A program made the position numbers and the translations under genes. A stretch of DNA of 64,000 bases from assembly GCA_028673005.1 (NCBI GenBank), contig CM054116.1:74041315-74105314 (forward strand), given 5' to 3'. The notes beneath the pieces were generated by a model. That model saw only the letters and a program-made list of their open reading frames with translations. It did not search any database and was not told where the DNA came from. This document shows, piece by piece, positions 48,836-61,274 of this stretch. Position 1 is the first letter of the stretch, and the number at the start of each line of letters is the position of its first letter. This stretch comes from Tanypteryx hageni (Eukaryota; Arthropoda; Insecta; Odonata; Petaluridae).

Positions 48836-51800
48836 CCTACTACCGCCCTCCACGCGGGACCACCGTGGACATTTCCAACATTACGATTCCCCTCCTCTCC
48901 CTCTTTCTCCTCTATTGCTAAGCTATGCGAGGAATTATATTGTGACAACTGAGCAATGCCTCTCAACTCTTGACGCAGGGCCACCGTGCGCGCTCGTGGG
49001 ATTCGAAAATGTCTAAGCCCGTCGTAAATTCGGTGCATAGGGAATGGGGTAGGAGTTTTACCGTTGGGGAGAGAGGCTTTAACGTCCTTTAAAGCGTCTT
49101 TTGCAGTAAAACTTTCGACCGTATTAGCGTCTCTTTATGGGCTTCCGTCGTGCATTGGATCCGTAATGCGGGAGTATTAAGGAAGCCGAAACGATAGGCG
49201 TGACATTATATCGAGTGTGTGTGTGTGTGTGTCCTTTTAAATTTGCAGCGTGATTGCGAGTGTTTCTCTCCCCACGCCTAAAGAAAACGCATTTGCATGT
49301 TTTTTTATTGTTCGTTTCGGTTATTCATGGCGAAGAATTACGAGGCGTACGTGGATCTCCTGTGCGGTGGATTTATATCCGATCGGTTCGGACGTTTTGC
49401 TTTCTGTGACGGCAGGAGGGCTGCCAGTCGCGAGGTATATCAATCATTCACTCGACGGTGCTTCCGCGAAAATTCCTTTTTTATTCGAGTCATCGTTTCT
49501 TTTAAATTACCGCGACTGTATTAATTAAATCAAATTTATTCATCCGCATCCGCAGCCTCTCTGAATTTATAGTACCTGATATAAAAAAACGGTTTATGTA
49601 CAAGAAATTGAGTAATAAATTAAAGGCTCCCGTATATTTACCGTGATCGATGTTTTCTTATCTTCGGCTAAGTAAATCTAATTTCCGTCTGGGTTTATTA
49701 AAAAAAATCAATTCCCAACTCCTTGCTCTCTCGATTAATTCTTTTACATCTAACATTCTTCGTTAATCTTAACATCAAGTGGAGACCATGATGATTGTTC
49801 AAGTATGGAGGCTTGTCAACTTACAAATTCGGCATGCGGAGCTCATAACTGCCGGAGCCGCTCGTTGCAAGATTGCGATACTCAACTCAGTCTCCTAACA
49901 TTCACGCTAAGGGAACGAAAAACTCGGGGCTGGCGATAATCTGCTCTTCACGAATCGCTCCAAAGAGCTTCACGGCTTAACCTTTCCGAAGAACTTTGTT
50001 ATCGTTGTGAGAACACGTCGATCCACCGAAACGGGAATCGATGCAACGAAACGAGAATCTTTTTATTTTATGCGCAAGGTTATTTCTGGCATTTTGTTTG
50101 CTTTTTTGGGAAACTTTCTTACAGTTTAATATGGTGTTAAATTTTTATTAACGTTTATCCTCAGTTTTGACTGCGGAAATATTTATTTAATAAACCGAAT
50201 GGTTCACAATCAAATTTCAGGAGCTACGCTTTCCCTGCATAGATTCTTAATTGTAGTATGTAGGTATTTTTGTTGGATTAATCGTTCATTAATATTTCCT
50301 GTTTATCATTTTGTATGATCGCCCATTCTCCAAATCTAATATTTGAGAAAGGGAAATGAGGGAGCAAAAGACTAAGCTTTCTCCTAAGATTATTTTAAAA
50401 TATCATCTAACAGCATATCTACATTATCTCCACGAAGCAAAATAGGATAGCAGAGATGGTACAGGCGAAACAATCCGGCTTCGAATGTGGATCCCTTATA
50501 TAAATAAAATAATTGCTCTTCTACTTCAGTATTCTTACTTTCTTGATTAATCCCTTACTTTCATTCCCAGCGTTCTTTAAGCTGTACATTCTATATAAAT
50601 AGACAAACCATCTCTCGTTCCATGTAGAAACTAATTAGAAGTGCCTATTCTATTTTGACGTTCTTACACATCTCAGCTCCTTGAATCCTGTAACGCCTTG
50701 TCCGTCTCGTAGCGTAGTAATGACGTTCTGCACCCCGATGCCGTGCTCTTACGTGTGTTCGTGCGCTCGGATCTTGACACGTTGTTTGAATAGTAAAGCG
50801 AGCAGCCGTGTTCGACGGCGAAAGGGTGCGAAGGGAGGGAGGTAGATAGTTGGGGAGTAAAGCCTTCCAATGGCCCTTCAACTACTCGGATAGTACTTCA
50901 CATCTCTCGTGTTGCCGTGTGTGTGCGCGCATTTCCTTGTATGTGGTTGTTCGAAAGGTCTAATTGGATGTCGTGAGGCCTCATTATTGTCAGTTATGAG
51001 AGCTTTAATCATTTGTCGCACGACATCCGACTCGCGATTCCATGGCTGCATCTATCAAATTTACTAATGCTGTCATCGGTCGTTAATATAAATTAAACCA
51101 TTTATAAAATTATTTAAATGATAAACCACTCTATTACTTATATTTATCCTTCACTATAATGTTCCTTAATTTTAACGTGACCTGAGGATGCACACCACTG
51201 TAAAAACTACCGGAAATTATTACAAAATGGCGGAAGATGGAAGTTTCGGTATCGGGGTAAGATAAAGAGGAAGAACTTGAGAGAGAAGGAAAGACGAGGG
51301 ATATCGAAAAGAGGGGAAAGGAAAAGATGAGGAAGTCAGTGGGTTGGATGGAAAAGGGAGGAGGAGGGGTAACGGATGATTTTCCGCCGATTGAGTGGAA
51401 TGAGACGTCATAGCTGCGTTTCCGCTCGATGACTGGATCTCCTTCTCTCGCCTTAGCGTAGAGCTTCCAAGGCTCTCTTATGTTTCTTTTTTCGAGAAAG
51501 AGATTCGTTCGAAAAGGAATAATGGTTTTTATTTTACTGCTTTCGGCAAGGGTTTTTAGTTGTGTGTTCAGTGCTTCGTTGTTCTTTTATTCATTTCTGA
51601 CTCTAGAGTATATTAGTTCAGCAGGAAGAGGTGGACGGCGAAAATAAATTATAAAATAATTGCCGTTCGCGTAATTATTCTCGACGTTTAAGGGGTTACT
51701 TTTTTGCCTGTGCTGAGGTTGTATATGTACTCCACTGTTATGTAGTGTTTCTGCTTCGGTTTGGGGCTTTCGTATTCAATTTTTAAAAAATATATGACAT

Positions 51801-52225
51801 TTAGTCAATTTATATTACGATATGCTAAATGAAATTAAAAAAAATTAAATGGGCGCATTAAGCGCCCGTTTGCTAGACTTTCGTTTTTATTTACGGTTCT
51901 TTGTATTTTAATGGCCTGATTCCGTAATGAGCTTTTATTTAACGATTTTTTCGAATATTTTCATTCCGCCACGATTTTTTATCCGCTTAAACCGGGTGCT
52001 TTTAATGTCTCGTAACGGCTGTAAAGTATGGCAGAAGCAATGGACGCATTTTAATGCGACCATCCCTCCTCCTATTAATTGCTTTTTTTTGACACTCCAT
52101 TCCGATTTTAACGTCGTTTTATTTTTCACCTCACAAATATGCCGTTATCAATCAGCTTTTTTCCTGTTTGTTGTTATAATTATTGTAGGAGCCATGGGCC
52201 GCTTAAGAATTACCGCAAGCTTTTT
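48836..52225. other. No gene seen
   Basis: A (GT)n run lies at 49215-49232, a purine-rich + strand patch at 51255-51370, and a small hairpin GGGCGC-ATTAA-GCGCCC at 51850-51866. Frames such as 49250-49528 (+) and 50645-50881 (-) have no family resemblance. Confidence 0.55.
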
Positions 52226-52821
52226 ACTTTCTCCATATACGAAGTATAGAGAAAGTATTGTTTTCATGAAAAAAATCGAATTCGAGATTTCAACGGAAAT
52301 ACATGTTCTAAGGTCCCCTGAACACGTTTTGACTATTTTCTCGATGATGTCTGTGTGTATGTCTGTCTGTATGTGATAGATTTTTGTGGGCGCTCTAACT
52401 CAAAAACTGTTAATCAGGTCAACGAAAAATTTTATATTTAACATTTTTATAAAAGTTGGATCTGATTAGTTTTTGGTAACATTCGGTCGACCGGAGGTGG
52501 GTGTTTCTTGTCACTTATCCGTAATTTTGAAATATTTGCTTTAATATTTGATAAATATAAAAATGTATTGAACAAATGTAGGATTTTTTTTCTACAACCT
52601 TTGTTTGAAACATTATTCCATATAATGCATTGTTTAAGAGATATCTTATATTTTTAGCTGCCACCACCGCGCCAGCTACCGAAGACTATTGTTAACAATT
52701 GACGCTTAGTTACGTCTTAGTAACGCTTCTTTTTCTTTTCTTAATTGTCAACCGGAAGTAAATATTGACAACGATCTCAGAGCTAACAACATGTAATTTG
52801 CCATATAAATATAGAGAAAGT
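52226..52821. repeat. TIR-bearing repeat with terminal hairpin
   Basis: It starts with a 31-nt near-palindrome (ACTTTCTCCATATACGAAGT and on to GAGAAAGT at 52256). The right end is TATAGAGAAAGT (52810-52821), the inverted form of the start, so the 8-12 bp ends are inverted repeats and the left end carries a third copy of the arm. The interior has a (TGTC)-type run, then CTCTAACTCAAAAACTGTTAATCAGG-like text. No target duplication or coding sequence is seen. I recall this start sequence as a frequent invertebrate repeat but cannot name its class. Confidence 0.6.
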
Positions 52822-54639
52822 CATGTGTTGCCCACATCAGTTTATTTTACTTTAGTTATACGGAAATGCTGGTTTGGAAAAAAAATATTCCCTCCATATA
52901 TCTCGGTTTAGACATTCTTCGTTAGCGTTCAAATGGGTTTTGTCCTCCGTTACGTAGGTTTCAGTGGTTCATTAAATAAGTGATGTCGGGCGTATTTGTA
53001 ATATATTTTGTGCCGATAAAATATCAATTCATCGTCAAAGACTTGATCGCAAATCCTTTCTGAAAAAGTACTCCCTTTTTTCCGCATCTAAGATTCATCG
53101 AAGCTTTTTTCAGCGGACCTTTTTTTAAGGAATCAATGCCACGAAGAAGAACTCCATCGTGCATTGACGGAGCTCTGTTTCCTTATACATACATCCTTCC
53201 GTCATACTTCGTCTCCGAGCCTCAACCCCTCCCTTCTATTCTATAATGTATTCAGCGGAGCGGATTCTACCTTTATCCCATAAAGGCAGCTCGTCCCGTC
53301 TCATGCGTATCAAGGGCGTTGAACTTTCCTTTCCTGCGCGTATGGCTTTTCTTCCTCCGCCGTCGCTAAAGTGACCATCTCGATTGAACCGAAATGGAGG
53401 CGCTCCTTTTTTTCCTTCTCTCGTGGAACGGCTATCCCTTTTTAACTCTTCTTCGCGTTTCAATATTTCCGCGTGACATAAAGATTGAGGCAAATGGATC
53501 GCACTCGGCTAAATGGTTGTGTACACTAGCGGGAATTTCTCGCCTACTTTCAGACGAGTAAGTTTGCATACTTTCCAGGGGAAAAGGGAGTCGTGCAGGA
53601 TTGCATGTAATATAGGGGAGATGAAGAAAAGTTTTGGCGGGCCTTTGTAAAAGCATATGAGAACAGGGTTATCTTTTAATCTTTCAATCCATGTATGGAA
53701 TTCGTACTGACGCAAGAGCTGCTTTAGGTAGTTAAATTTCTTTTTTATTTATTAATACGCAAGTTTTCTAGATTTATTGCCGTTTTCGTGGGTTTTAAAT
53801 CTGATTTGTACTGCATCAGAATAAATTTAACACCGACTTTTCTGTTTCATTCTGTGTTATATTTCAATTTGGTCGCTTGATCACCATTTTGGTAGGTTTT
53901 AAAAATCTGTTTTGCATTTCAACAGAATACATATATTTATCCAAAGTGTAGTTCACTACAAGCTCTATTTCTTATAGCTGCGCTCTTGTGGCGAATCCAC
54001 AACCTCTACTCTTTCTCCTTCGAATCGTTTCACTCCCCCTAATGCTTATGCTACCCGTATCGCCGAGTAAATCCACCTCCCCGTCCTTTTTCCTCCTCCC
54101 TGTTTTCGTTCCAATCTCTTTTCCTATCCCTGCTTCTCCCTGATCCCTTTCTTCACCCCTATACACACTCCCCCATTTCCTCTATCGACACCCAATTCAC
54201 GCGTTCTTTATGTTTTTCCTTTCTCCGTTTCAGAACCCCCTTAAGATTCCCCTTACGGCCTTCACTCTCGTGTTATTTTCCACGTTCTTTTTTTTCAACC
54301 GTGCTCGAAAACCATCTCCCCCTCTTGTCTCCTCGCATCTTTAGTCTCACGCCTCTTTCTTCGAGTTCCAGTACAGTACCTCCCGCGCCATTCACCCCCT
54401 CTCTCTCTCTCTAACTCTCTCTTTGCTCCTCTTCGTCGTCCTCCTTGACCTCCGCCCTCCATCTCACTCCAGCCGACTCGTTTCGCCCTCCCCCACTCTC
54501 TCTCTCCCTCTACCGTCCCCAGCGCCTTGGTCTGAATGCGCAAAGAAAAATCGCTGAATCGTTCTTCAGGCGAGATACGCGTAATTAGCGAACTCCTCGT
54601 CCCGCCCCTCTCTCCACTCCTTCCCTCCCTCTCCCTCGC
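52822..54639. other. No gene seen
   Basis: Mixed sequence, CT-rich from about 54000. The 85-codon minus frame at 53236-53493 is not repetitive but matches nothing I know. Confidence 0.5.
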
Positions 54640-55095
54640 CCTCTTTCCTTCTCTCTCCCTCGCCCTCTTTCCGTCTCTCTCCCTCTTTCCTTCTCTCTCT
54701 CCCTCTTTCCTTCTCTCTCTCCCTCTTTCCTTCTCTCTCTCTCTCCCTCTTTCCTTCTCTCTCTCTCCCTCTTTCCTTCTCTATCTCCCTCTATTCCCTC
54801 TCTCCTGCTCTTTATCCCTCCCTTTCTCTCTTTCCCTCCCTCCCTTTCTCCCCCACTCATCTTTCTCCTTTTCTCTCCCCCTCTCCCTTTCTCTCTCCCT
54901 CAACATCTCTACCCCTCTCTCCCTCCCCCTTCTCCCTCTACCCACCTCTCTACTCTCTCCCCCTCTCTCTCCCTCTCTACTCTCTCCCCCTCTCTCTCCC
55001 TCTCTACTCTCTCCCCCTCTCTCTCCCTCTCTACTCTCTCCCTCCCCCCTTTCTGTCCCTCTCATTCTCTCTCACCCTCTCGCCCTCCTCTCTCT
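54640..55095. repeat. CT minisatellites (20-bp then 27-bp units)
   Basis: The left part (54650-54790) has about six copies of CCCTCTTTCCTTCTCTCTCT, some with an extra CT. The right part (about 54951-55050) has about four copies of a 27-bp unit beginning TACTCTCTCCCCCTCTCTCT. The 227-codon + frame through it is compositional. Confidence 0.93.
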
Positions 55096-57879
55096 CTTTC
55101 TCCCTTTATCTATCTCTTCCTTTATTTTAACGCCGTGTATTATCCAGGTGGCCGCCCGGAATCCTTCGCTCTCCTTACTGTTTCCCTTTTATTTCCTCAC
55201 TCGTTTCCTTCTTCTTTGATCCTCGCCGATTTTTTATTTTCGCTCTCTCTCGCCCGTATTCAGAAAGTAGATCGTCTTTTCATTCCCTGCTGTTTTTCTG
55301 CGCTTTTCAGATTCCCAGTCTATTTTAGGCGCGTTTTGATTCAAGCATATGCTCCTACTAGCGTCTGTTTGTCCGTCCGTCCGTCCGCATGTTCGTTCTC
55401 GTCTTCTACCGAATGGATTTTTATGAAATTTTATATTAATGACTTACAGTCAAAGATAATAAGAAAATAACAAAAATTAATCACGTAAGCCAATCAGGGG
55501 TACCACTTGACTGGTGACAAGAAATGAACTTTCCGTCATATCTCGTATATTTTTGGTCATATCGAAATAGTTTTCAAATACACCTGTAGAAATAGTAACG
55601 TCGAGCATTTCTTTTCCTATATCGTAGGAGTAGCCGTCAGCAAGAAAATTGAACAAGAAAGTCGTAACTCGTTTTGAACTTGGAAAAAATCATGCATAGC
55701 TACCTAACTGTTGTTAAGGTAAATAATCTTATTGGTTACTGAAGTAAATAAGATTTGCTATAATTACAAAATACATTTAATTCCTTACGCGTGCATGACA
55801 GATTTATAAGTGGAAGGAAATGGATTGTCTACGGCGAAGAAAAGAGCATAAACATAAATATTACAACTACTGAAATAATTTTCGATTGTTTGGTTGATTA
55901 AAACCGATTAGAAAATAAATCACTATATATAAATTTAATATTTCCCTGGGATCATTTATGATATATCGTTTTGCAGTATTTAGTCATTAAAATTACGTAA
56001 TATATTTATTGATACATCAAGGGGGGAGAAGAAATTTTGAATAGACAGAGATATAATTGGGTCGTGGTGTTTCGCTATTTTATGTGGTGTGTTCGGTCAA
56101 ATTATATAGTATAGTTTCAAATACTTCATCGCACGAAACGTGCCTATTTGTGATACGCCGTATACTTTCCTAACTTGTTTTTGCATCCTCGCCGATATGC
56201 CTTTTTCGTGCTTTCCACCCGTCTTGTTTACTTTATTTCGGTTTTCCTATTCCCTACTTACGCTCCTTGTTATCGCTTTATTTTACTCCTATTCCACTTT
56301 CTCCTCTTACGCCTATTGCCTCCTTTTTCTTCGATTTTTCTCCTGTTCTCTTTACAGTGAGGACTTCTTTATCCATTTGCCCGTATGGTTTTTCTTAATC
56401 TTTGTTCTTTTCCCAAGAGGGTGACGCTAAAGTCTCCGGTTCTGGATCGCTGGCAGATGTTTTACTAAAGTGCTGACGGAAGATGAAATCCATTTTTTCC
56501 CTGTATTTCATCTGTTTACTGCTGTGGCGCAAATTTTTATGTGGGCATGATCAGTTTGTCTTTGACTGCTACTAATTTTAATTTCGTCAGAAAAATATGT
56601 AACTCCTGGTGTGAATGATTTACTATTAATTTTATTCTCTGAAAGGATAAAATAAAAGATAGCTCACTCATTCTCTTTGAAGAAGTTAATTTAGGTTTAA
56701 TGAATAATTATGCTATATTTTACGGCGAAATGATGTACAATTTAATTTCAGTTGCGCGGCTTGAGGTTTAATGTATTATGAATTATGAAATTGATTCTTT
56801 AATAGATAGGGGCTCAATAAAAACTTTGAAATATTTATAATGTGGTAAGAAAATTTATTCTCTAAAAAGAATTATTTTTAGGATTCGTTCTTTATAGATC
56901 GTTTTTTAAATCATCGTACAACAGTATTAATATCCCCGTAAACCCTTTTCACACCTTGACAAGTCATCAACCTAATACTAACGGCCTTTCTCTCAAAAAA
57001 AAGATAAGTTCTCTCGTGTACTCTTGGCATCTTGTGTAACATCGCTTCTTTTTTCGTTTTCTGTATCTCTCATTAAGCGAAAACTTACTGTACAAATCCT
57101 GCAAAATGGCCCTCTCAAAATAAATAACGGTTGATTCGTTATTCGGAGTGAAAAAATAATAAAATCATCCTTATCTCCCCTTTTTCGTGATTGTCGGTGA
57201 GGGATTCCGCGCCAATGTTTCCTTTCCAAGTGCTACAATAATCGTTCCTGTCTCTCATCCTCGGACGTCTCCTCTTCCTCTTAACCTCTTACTCAGTTTT
57301 CTAACTCCTCCCTCTCTGTCGCCCTCCCATTCTCTCCCTCATTCTCTCCTCCATTTCCCCCTCACTCCCATCCTCTGAAAACCCAAATCCAATTTCTCTA
57401 ACCCTCTCTCGTGAGATGTCTCCACTTCTCTACCCTCCCTCCCTCTCCCCCTCTCAATCCCTCCAACGTCGCATCTTCTCCGGTATCCTTCCCAAACCCT
57501 TTCTACGTTATCCTCTCTCTTATATCCCGTCCCATTCCTTTGATCACTTGTCTTCCCCTCCCTCCCCCCTCTTATTTTTTCCGTCTCGATTTCCCGCCCT
57601 CTCTGTCGCACTCCCTCCCTTATACTTCTTCCTCCTCCTCTCTTCTACTCCTCTTCTTCGGGAGATACCCGTAGCCATTTGAACTCGAGAGTCGGACCTC
57701 GAGAGTACTTAATGATCCTACCAACTATTTGGGATGGGGAAGGTGGAGGAGATTGTCGAGAGGGATTTTTTTTCTTCCTTTCTGATGAGAGGGGTTCGGG
57801 AACGTTTTGGGCGGAGTAGTCTCCGCTTCGTTACACCCAGTATATCCCTGTCCCACCCTCTCCTATCCCACCCCCTCCT
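55096..57879. other. No gene seen; possible repeat start at 55.35 kb
   Basis: ACTAGCGTCTGTTTGTCCG with (TCCG)n from about 55357, followed by GAATGGATTTTTATGAAATT, resembles the (TGTC)n plus CCGATTTTCATGAAACTT signature of the paired repeats at 17 kb. I cannot place its end. The interval 55500-57180 is A+T-rich and featureless, and 57240-57670 is CT-rich. Confidence 0.5.
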
Positions 57880-58075
57880 GCCCTACCCCCTCCTGCCCCA
57901 CCCCCTCCTGCTCCATCCCATCCTGCCCCACCTCCTCCTGCTCCATCCCATCCTGCCCCACCTCCTCCTGCTCCATCCCATCCTGCCCCACCTCCTCCTA
58001 CCCCTCCCCATCCTGCCCCTCCCCCTCCTGCCCCTCCCCATCCTGCCCCTCCCCCTCCTGCCCCCTCCTGCTCCC
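57880..58075. repeat. 30-bp pyrimidine minisatellite
   Basis: Three near-identical copies of a 30-bp unit (begins CCTGCTCCATCCCATCCTGC, about 57907-57996), then two copies of a variant (CCTGCCCCTCCCCATCCTGC type), flanked by shorter CCTGCCCCACCC pieces. Frames in both directions give Pro/Ser/Cys or Gly/Arg repeats. Confidence 0.93.
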
Positions 58076-59710
58076 ATCCTGTCTCCCCTTCTGCTCCATC
58101 CCCTTCCGCCCCCTCCTCCCACTCGAACCGACTCTCATGTCGTTTTTCCTCTCTCTCTCCTCATATTCCCCTTCCCCGTGCGACCTCGGGAATCCTAAAA
58201 ATCCCTCCTCTTGCCTCACTCCATTGAAGATTGCAGTACGGTTCAAAGTTCTCCCCCCTCGCCTGGGCCGTGTCCTCGCGTTCTCCTCTTCTCAGTATTT
58301 CTCCAGCTCATTCGTCATGCCTTCCCATCTTCCGTGTCCTTAATGACAACCCGTCGCCCACTCCCACTACTTTCCAGTAGTCTAGCGGTATTTTTTACGA
58401 GGTCCTCATTATTCCAGTCACCGAAAGTTCGTGCTGTAGGTCGGATCTTTTTTTCAATGAAGTAAAATAAATCGTGAAATAAATGAAAAACTACTTTTGG
58501 TGGGATAAAATCTTGTTGAGATCTTACTGCCGTTAAGTTAAGTCGCATGGGGAGTCATCAGAGATCAAGGAAAAGTATATTTCTCTCCGTCTTTTTGAAA
58601 GTGGAGCTTTTAGCTACTATCTCCTCCTATCTCTTGGTCTCTCTGAAAATCGGGACCGTTTTCCTCTACTTCTCTCTCTCTCTCTCTGCAACCCAAATTG
58701 ACTGGGTTGGCCACGTTTTAATCTCCTTCGCCCCATGGGTTTCGTGGGCGTTCCGGTCATATATCGGTCCCAGATAAAAAAAAGGCACGGCGCTACTTTC
58801 GGAAAAACCGGGAGCTTGATTGATTTGAATTCATTCCGAAAGCTCTCTCCTATTAATGGGACATTAAAGTGCTTGACAGCTTTGTCCGGGCTCATTCTGT
58901 TTTAGATATAATGTTGTTGTACGCTGGTAATTTTATTAATTTTTTTCTTGTGTCTTAGTTTTGCTCTTTTTATTCCCAACTGAGCCAAAAAATTAAATTT
59001 GTAAGGTTTATATCTCGCTATATAAAACGTGTAAATTATCACTGTTATAACAATATAGCTCTGATCTTTCGGTTATCGCGTATAATTTTTATCTCTAAGA
59101 AAACGAATTTTAGCGTATGCATAACCTTTAACTGCTTATTGTTTGCCCGTGGAGGAGGCAATCCTTCCGGATAAGTTTCTCAATTTTCCGCGTTGCCTTG
59201 ACAACGCGTCGTATCCAAGGTTACTGTTTTTAAAGAAGACGTTTTTGACGCGTTAACCCGCGCATACATTTTTGACACGGGCAATTTTTCTTCCCAGGCT
59301 CCCGCCTTATACTTTGACGTGAGCTCATTTCGAACGGTTTTTATATTTTCCTCCGAAAATCTTTTCACTTCCTCGTCTACGGAAGAATATTGAACCTTAA
59401 TTACTTCCCCTTCAACGATTTTGAAGCGTTCTTATATCGTTGGCTTTGATCTCCGGCATTATCTCTCGTACTCTTTTTTAAACGCTCATATTATTTATCC
59501 CATCTTAGTAGCATCGTTGTTTTTCATATCTTTAATATTTAAATGATACAATAGTATTCATCAATTCGAATGGCCAGTTTTCAGTTTTTTCGACTAGGAA
59601 TTTTATCTTTTTGCTTATAATATAATGTAAGGACATTCTATCAAATGTCGTATTTGCCTGTAATGTATTGATAGTTTACCCTTTCGGGTGATTAAAAGTA
59701 CTCATTTAAA
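58076..59710. other. No gene seen
   Basis: Mixed sequence, (TC)n run at 58669-58687, A+T-rich from 58900. Nothing recognised. Confidence 0.55.
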
Positions 59711-60024
59711 AATTTCTATATATTTATTTATTTATTTATTTATTGATTTATTTATTGCAAAGTTATTTGTTTGGATAGAATTAGACGCCATTTGAATCAA
59801 AATAGCGGTCTGAACCTTTCAAAACTGCACTGATTTTAACCAAATTCGGCAGGATTGTAGTTTCTAATATATACATATTTTGGAAAGTTGCCTTTCTGTT
59901 CGCAATGCATTTGGACACCTCTTAAGATATCATAAGCAAAATTTTAATGATGGATCCTGAGATCAAAGAGAAAATTGTCTATGTTTGGATCCTTTCTCAG
60001 CAACGCCGGGTACATTCAGCTAGT
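59711..60024 (-). repeat. Short copy of the ACTAGC-type repeat, with (TTTA)n
   Basis: On the minus strand it starts ACTAGCTGAATGTACCCGG (ending at 60024 on +) and runs to AAATATATAGAAATT (about 59711), matching the start and end signatures at 23534 and 41212. A (TTTA)n microsatellite at 59720-59757 sits next to the end. Length is about 314 bp, non-coding. Confidence 0.5.
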
Positions 60025-61266
60025 TTTCCATAGCTTAAAAATTATACCCCATCTATATATTTACTTTACTGCTGCCTCATCACGTGTTGCGTAAAAATTT
60101 ATTTAGCCTACGCTGTTATTTTTTCCACTACCTTTCTCACGACTGGGCTCGAATTCCACATTTCCCGCAACGAGTCAAACCTCAAGATTCTTCATTTGTT
60201 TCGCTTGGACGTGTACTACGCCCGCAGCCCTTTCTCATCTCCGGAAGCTGTTTTTCCAGCGGTTCAATGAAATTCATGGAGGGAGAGAGAGAGGGGGGAA
60301 GAGAGAGAGAGAGTGGGGGGAGAGGGAGAAAGAGAGTGGAAGAGAGAGAGAGAACTTCGTGTTGTCGTTTTTGTTGACGGCCACTCTTCTCTCACGAATT
60401 CAGCAACGTGTGGTGGGACGTGGTCCCTCAGAATTAACCCAAATATCTATCAAGATAATCTAATCAGGATGTCAGATTCTGTCGCGCAATCTAATTAACC
60501 CACGGTGGAATACATTATTCCGTGCTCGTTTAAGATTTATAAACGCGAGTAATAATTAAAACCATTCGCTTTTTGCTGTTGATTAATTTGCCACAGTCGA
60601 GAGAACTCCATATCTTGTCATTGAAAACGTATTTCAATGCATTTACCGTCGTTAAAACAAAATTATGATTGCTATCTTTTAAGTTTTCAGATGTATTGTA
60701 CTTTTTTTGCTGTCTTAATTATTTTGGATATTAGGTTTGGCAGATGATTTAACTCGTTTATTCATTGAAGCTATCAATGAGCGTTAGTTGGATTTTTTTG
60801 CGAAGTTTTGATTGACAGATAGTAATATATTACTTTATTATTCTTTAGTCGACTGTGAACCATCAAAACAGTTTAATTTGTTAGAATGGATATAGTTATT
60901 AGAACTGGTCACTTGTTTCTGAAAATATTTGAATCAGTAGTGTGTGTCAGTTGCGCGTTCTATGATTCATTTACGTCCATTTCAACGACAGGTTTCGATT
61001 CCTTGACCGTAGTGTGTGGAGGCAACAACATTACATTCCGTCACCAAATTCATCTGGTCTTGTCAAAAGTTCAGAGAGAATTACTAGCGGCGGATATACC
61101 ACCCATGTAAATTTATTGCGGGCAATGCATTTGTAAGCATGAGGCAATCTCTGTGTCCTAAATTCAGAAGACTTACATAATTGTCGTCTTTTCCGCTCGT
61201 GTTGTCCAATCCCACTACGCTGGTAAAATACAACCTAGAAAATTCTACCACTCCGAGCGCGGCATG
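60025..61266. other. No gene seen; GA-rich patch
   Basis: A GAGA-rich + strand patch lies at 60277-60355. The rest is mixed to A+T-rich with no recognised feature. Confidence 0.55.
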
Positions 61267-61274
61267 CACTAATG

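Noticed and set aside
51179..51215. Hammerhead-like CTGAGGA followed by AAAA
   Set aside because: No stem II pairing, GAAA box absent, no stem I partners.
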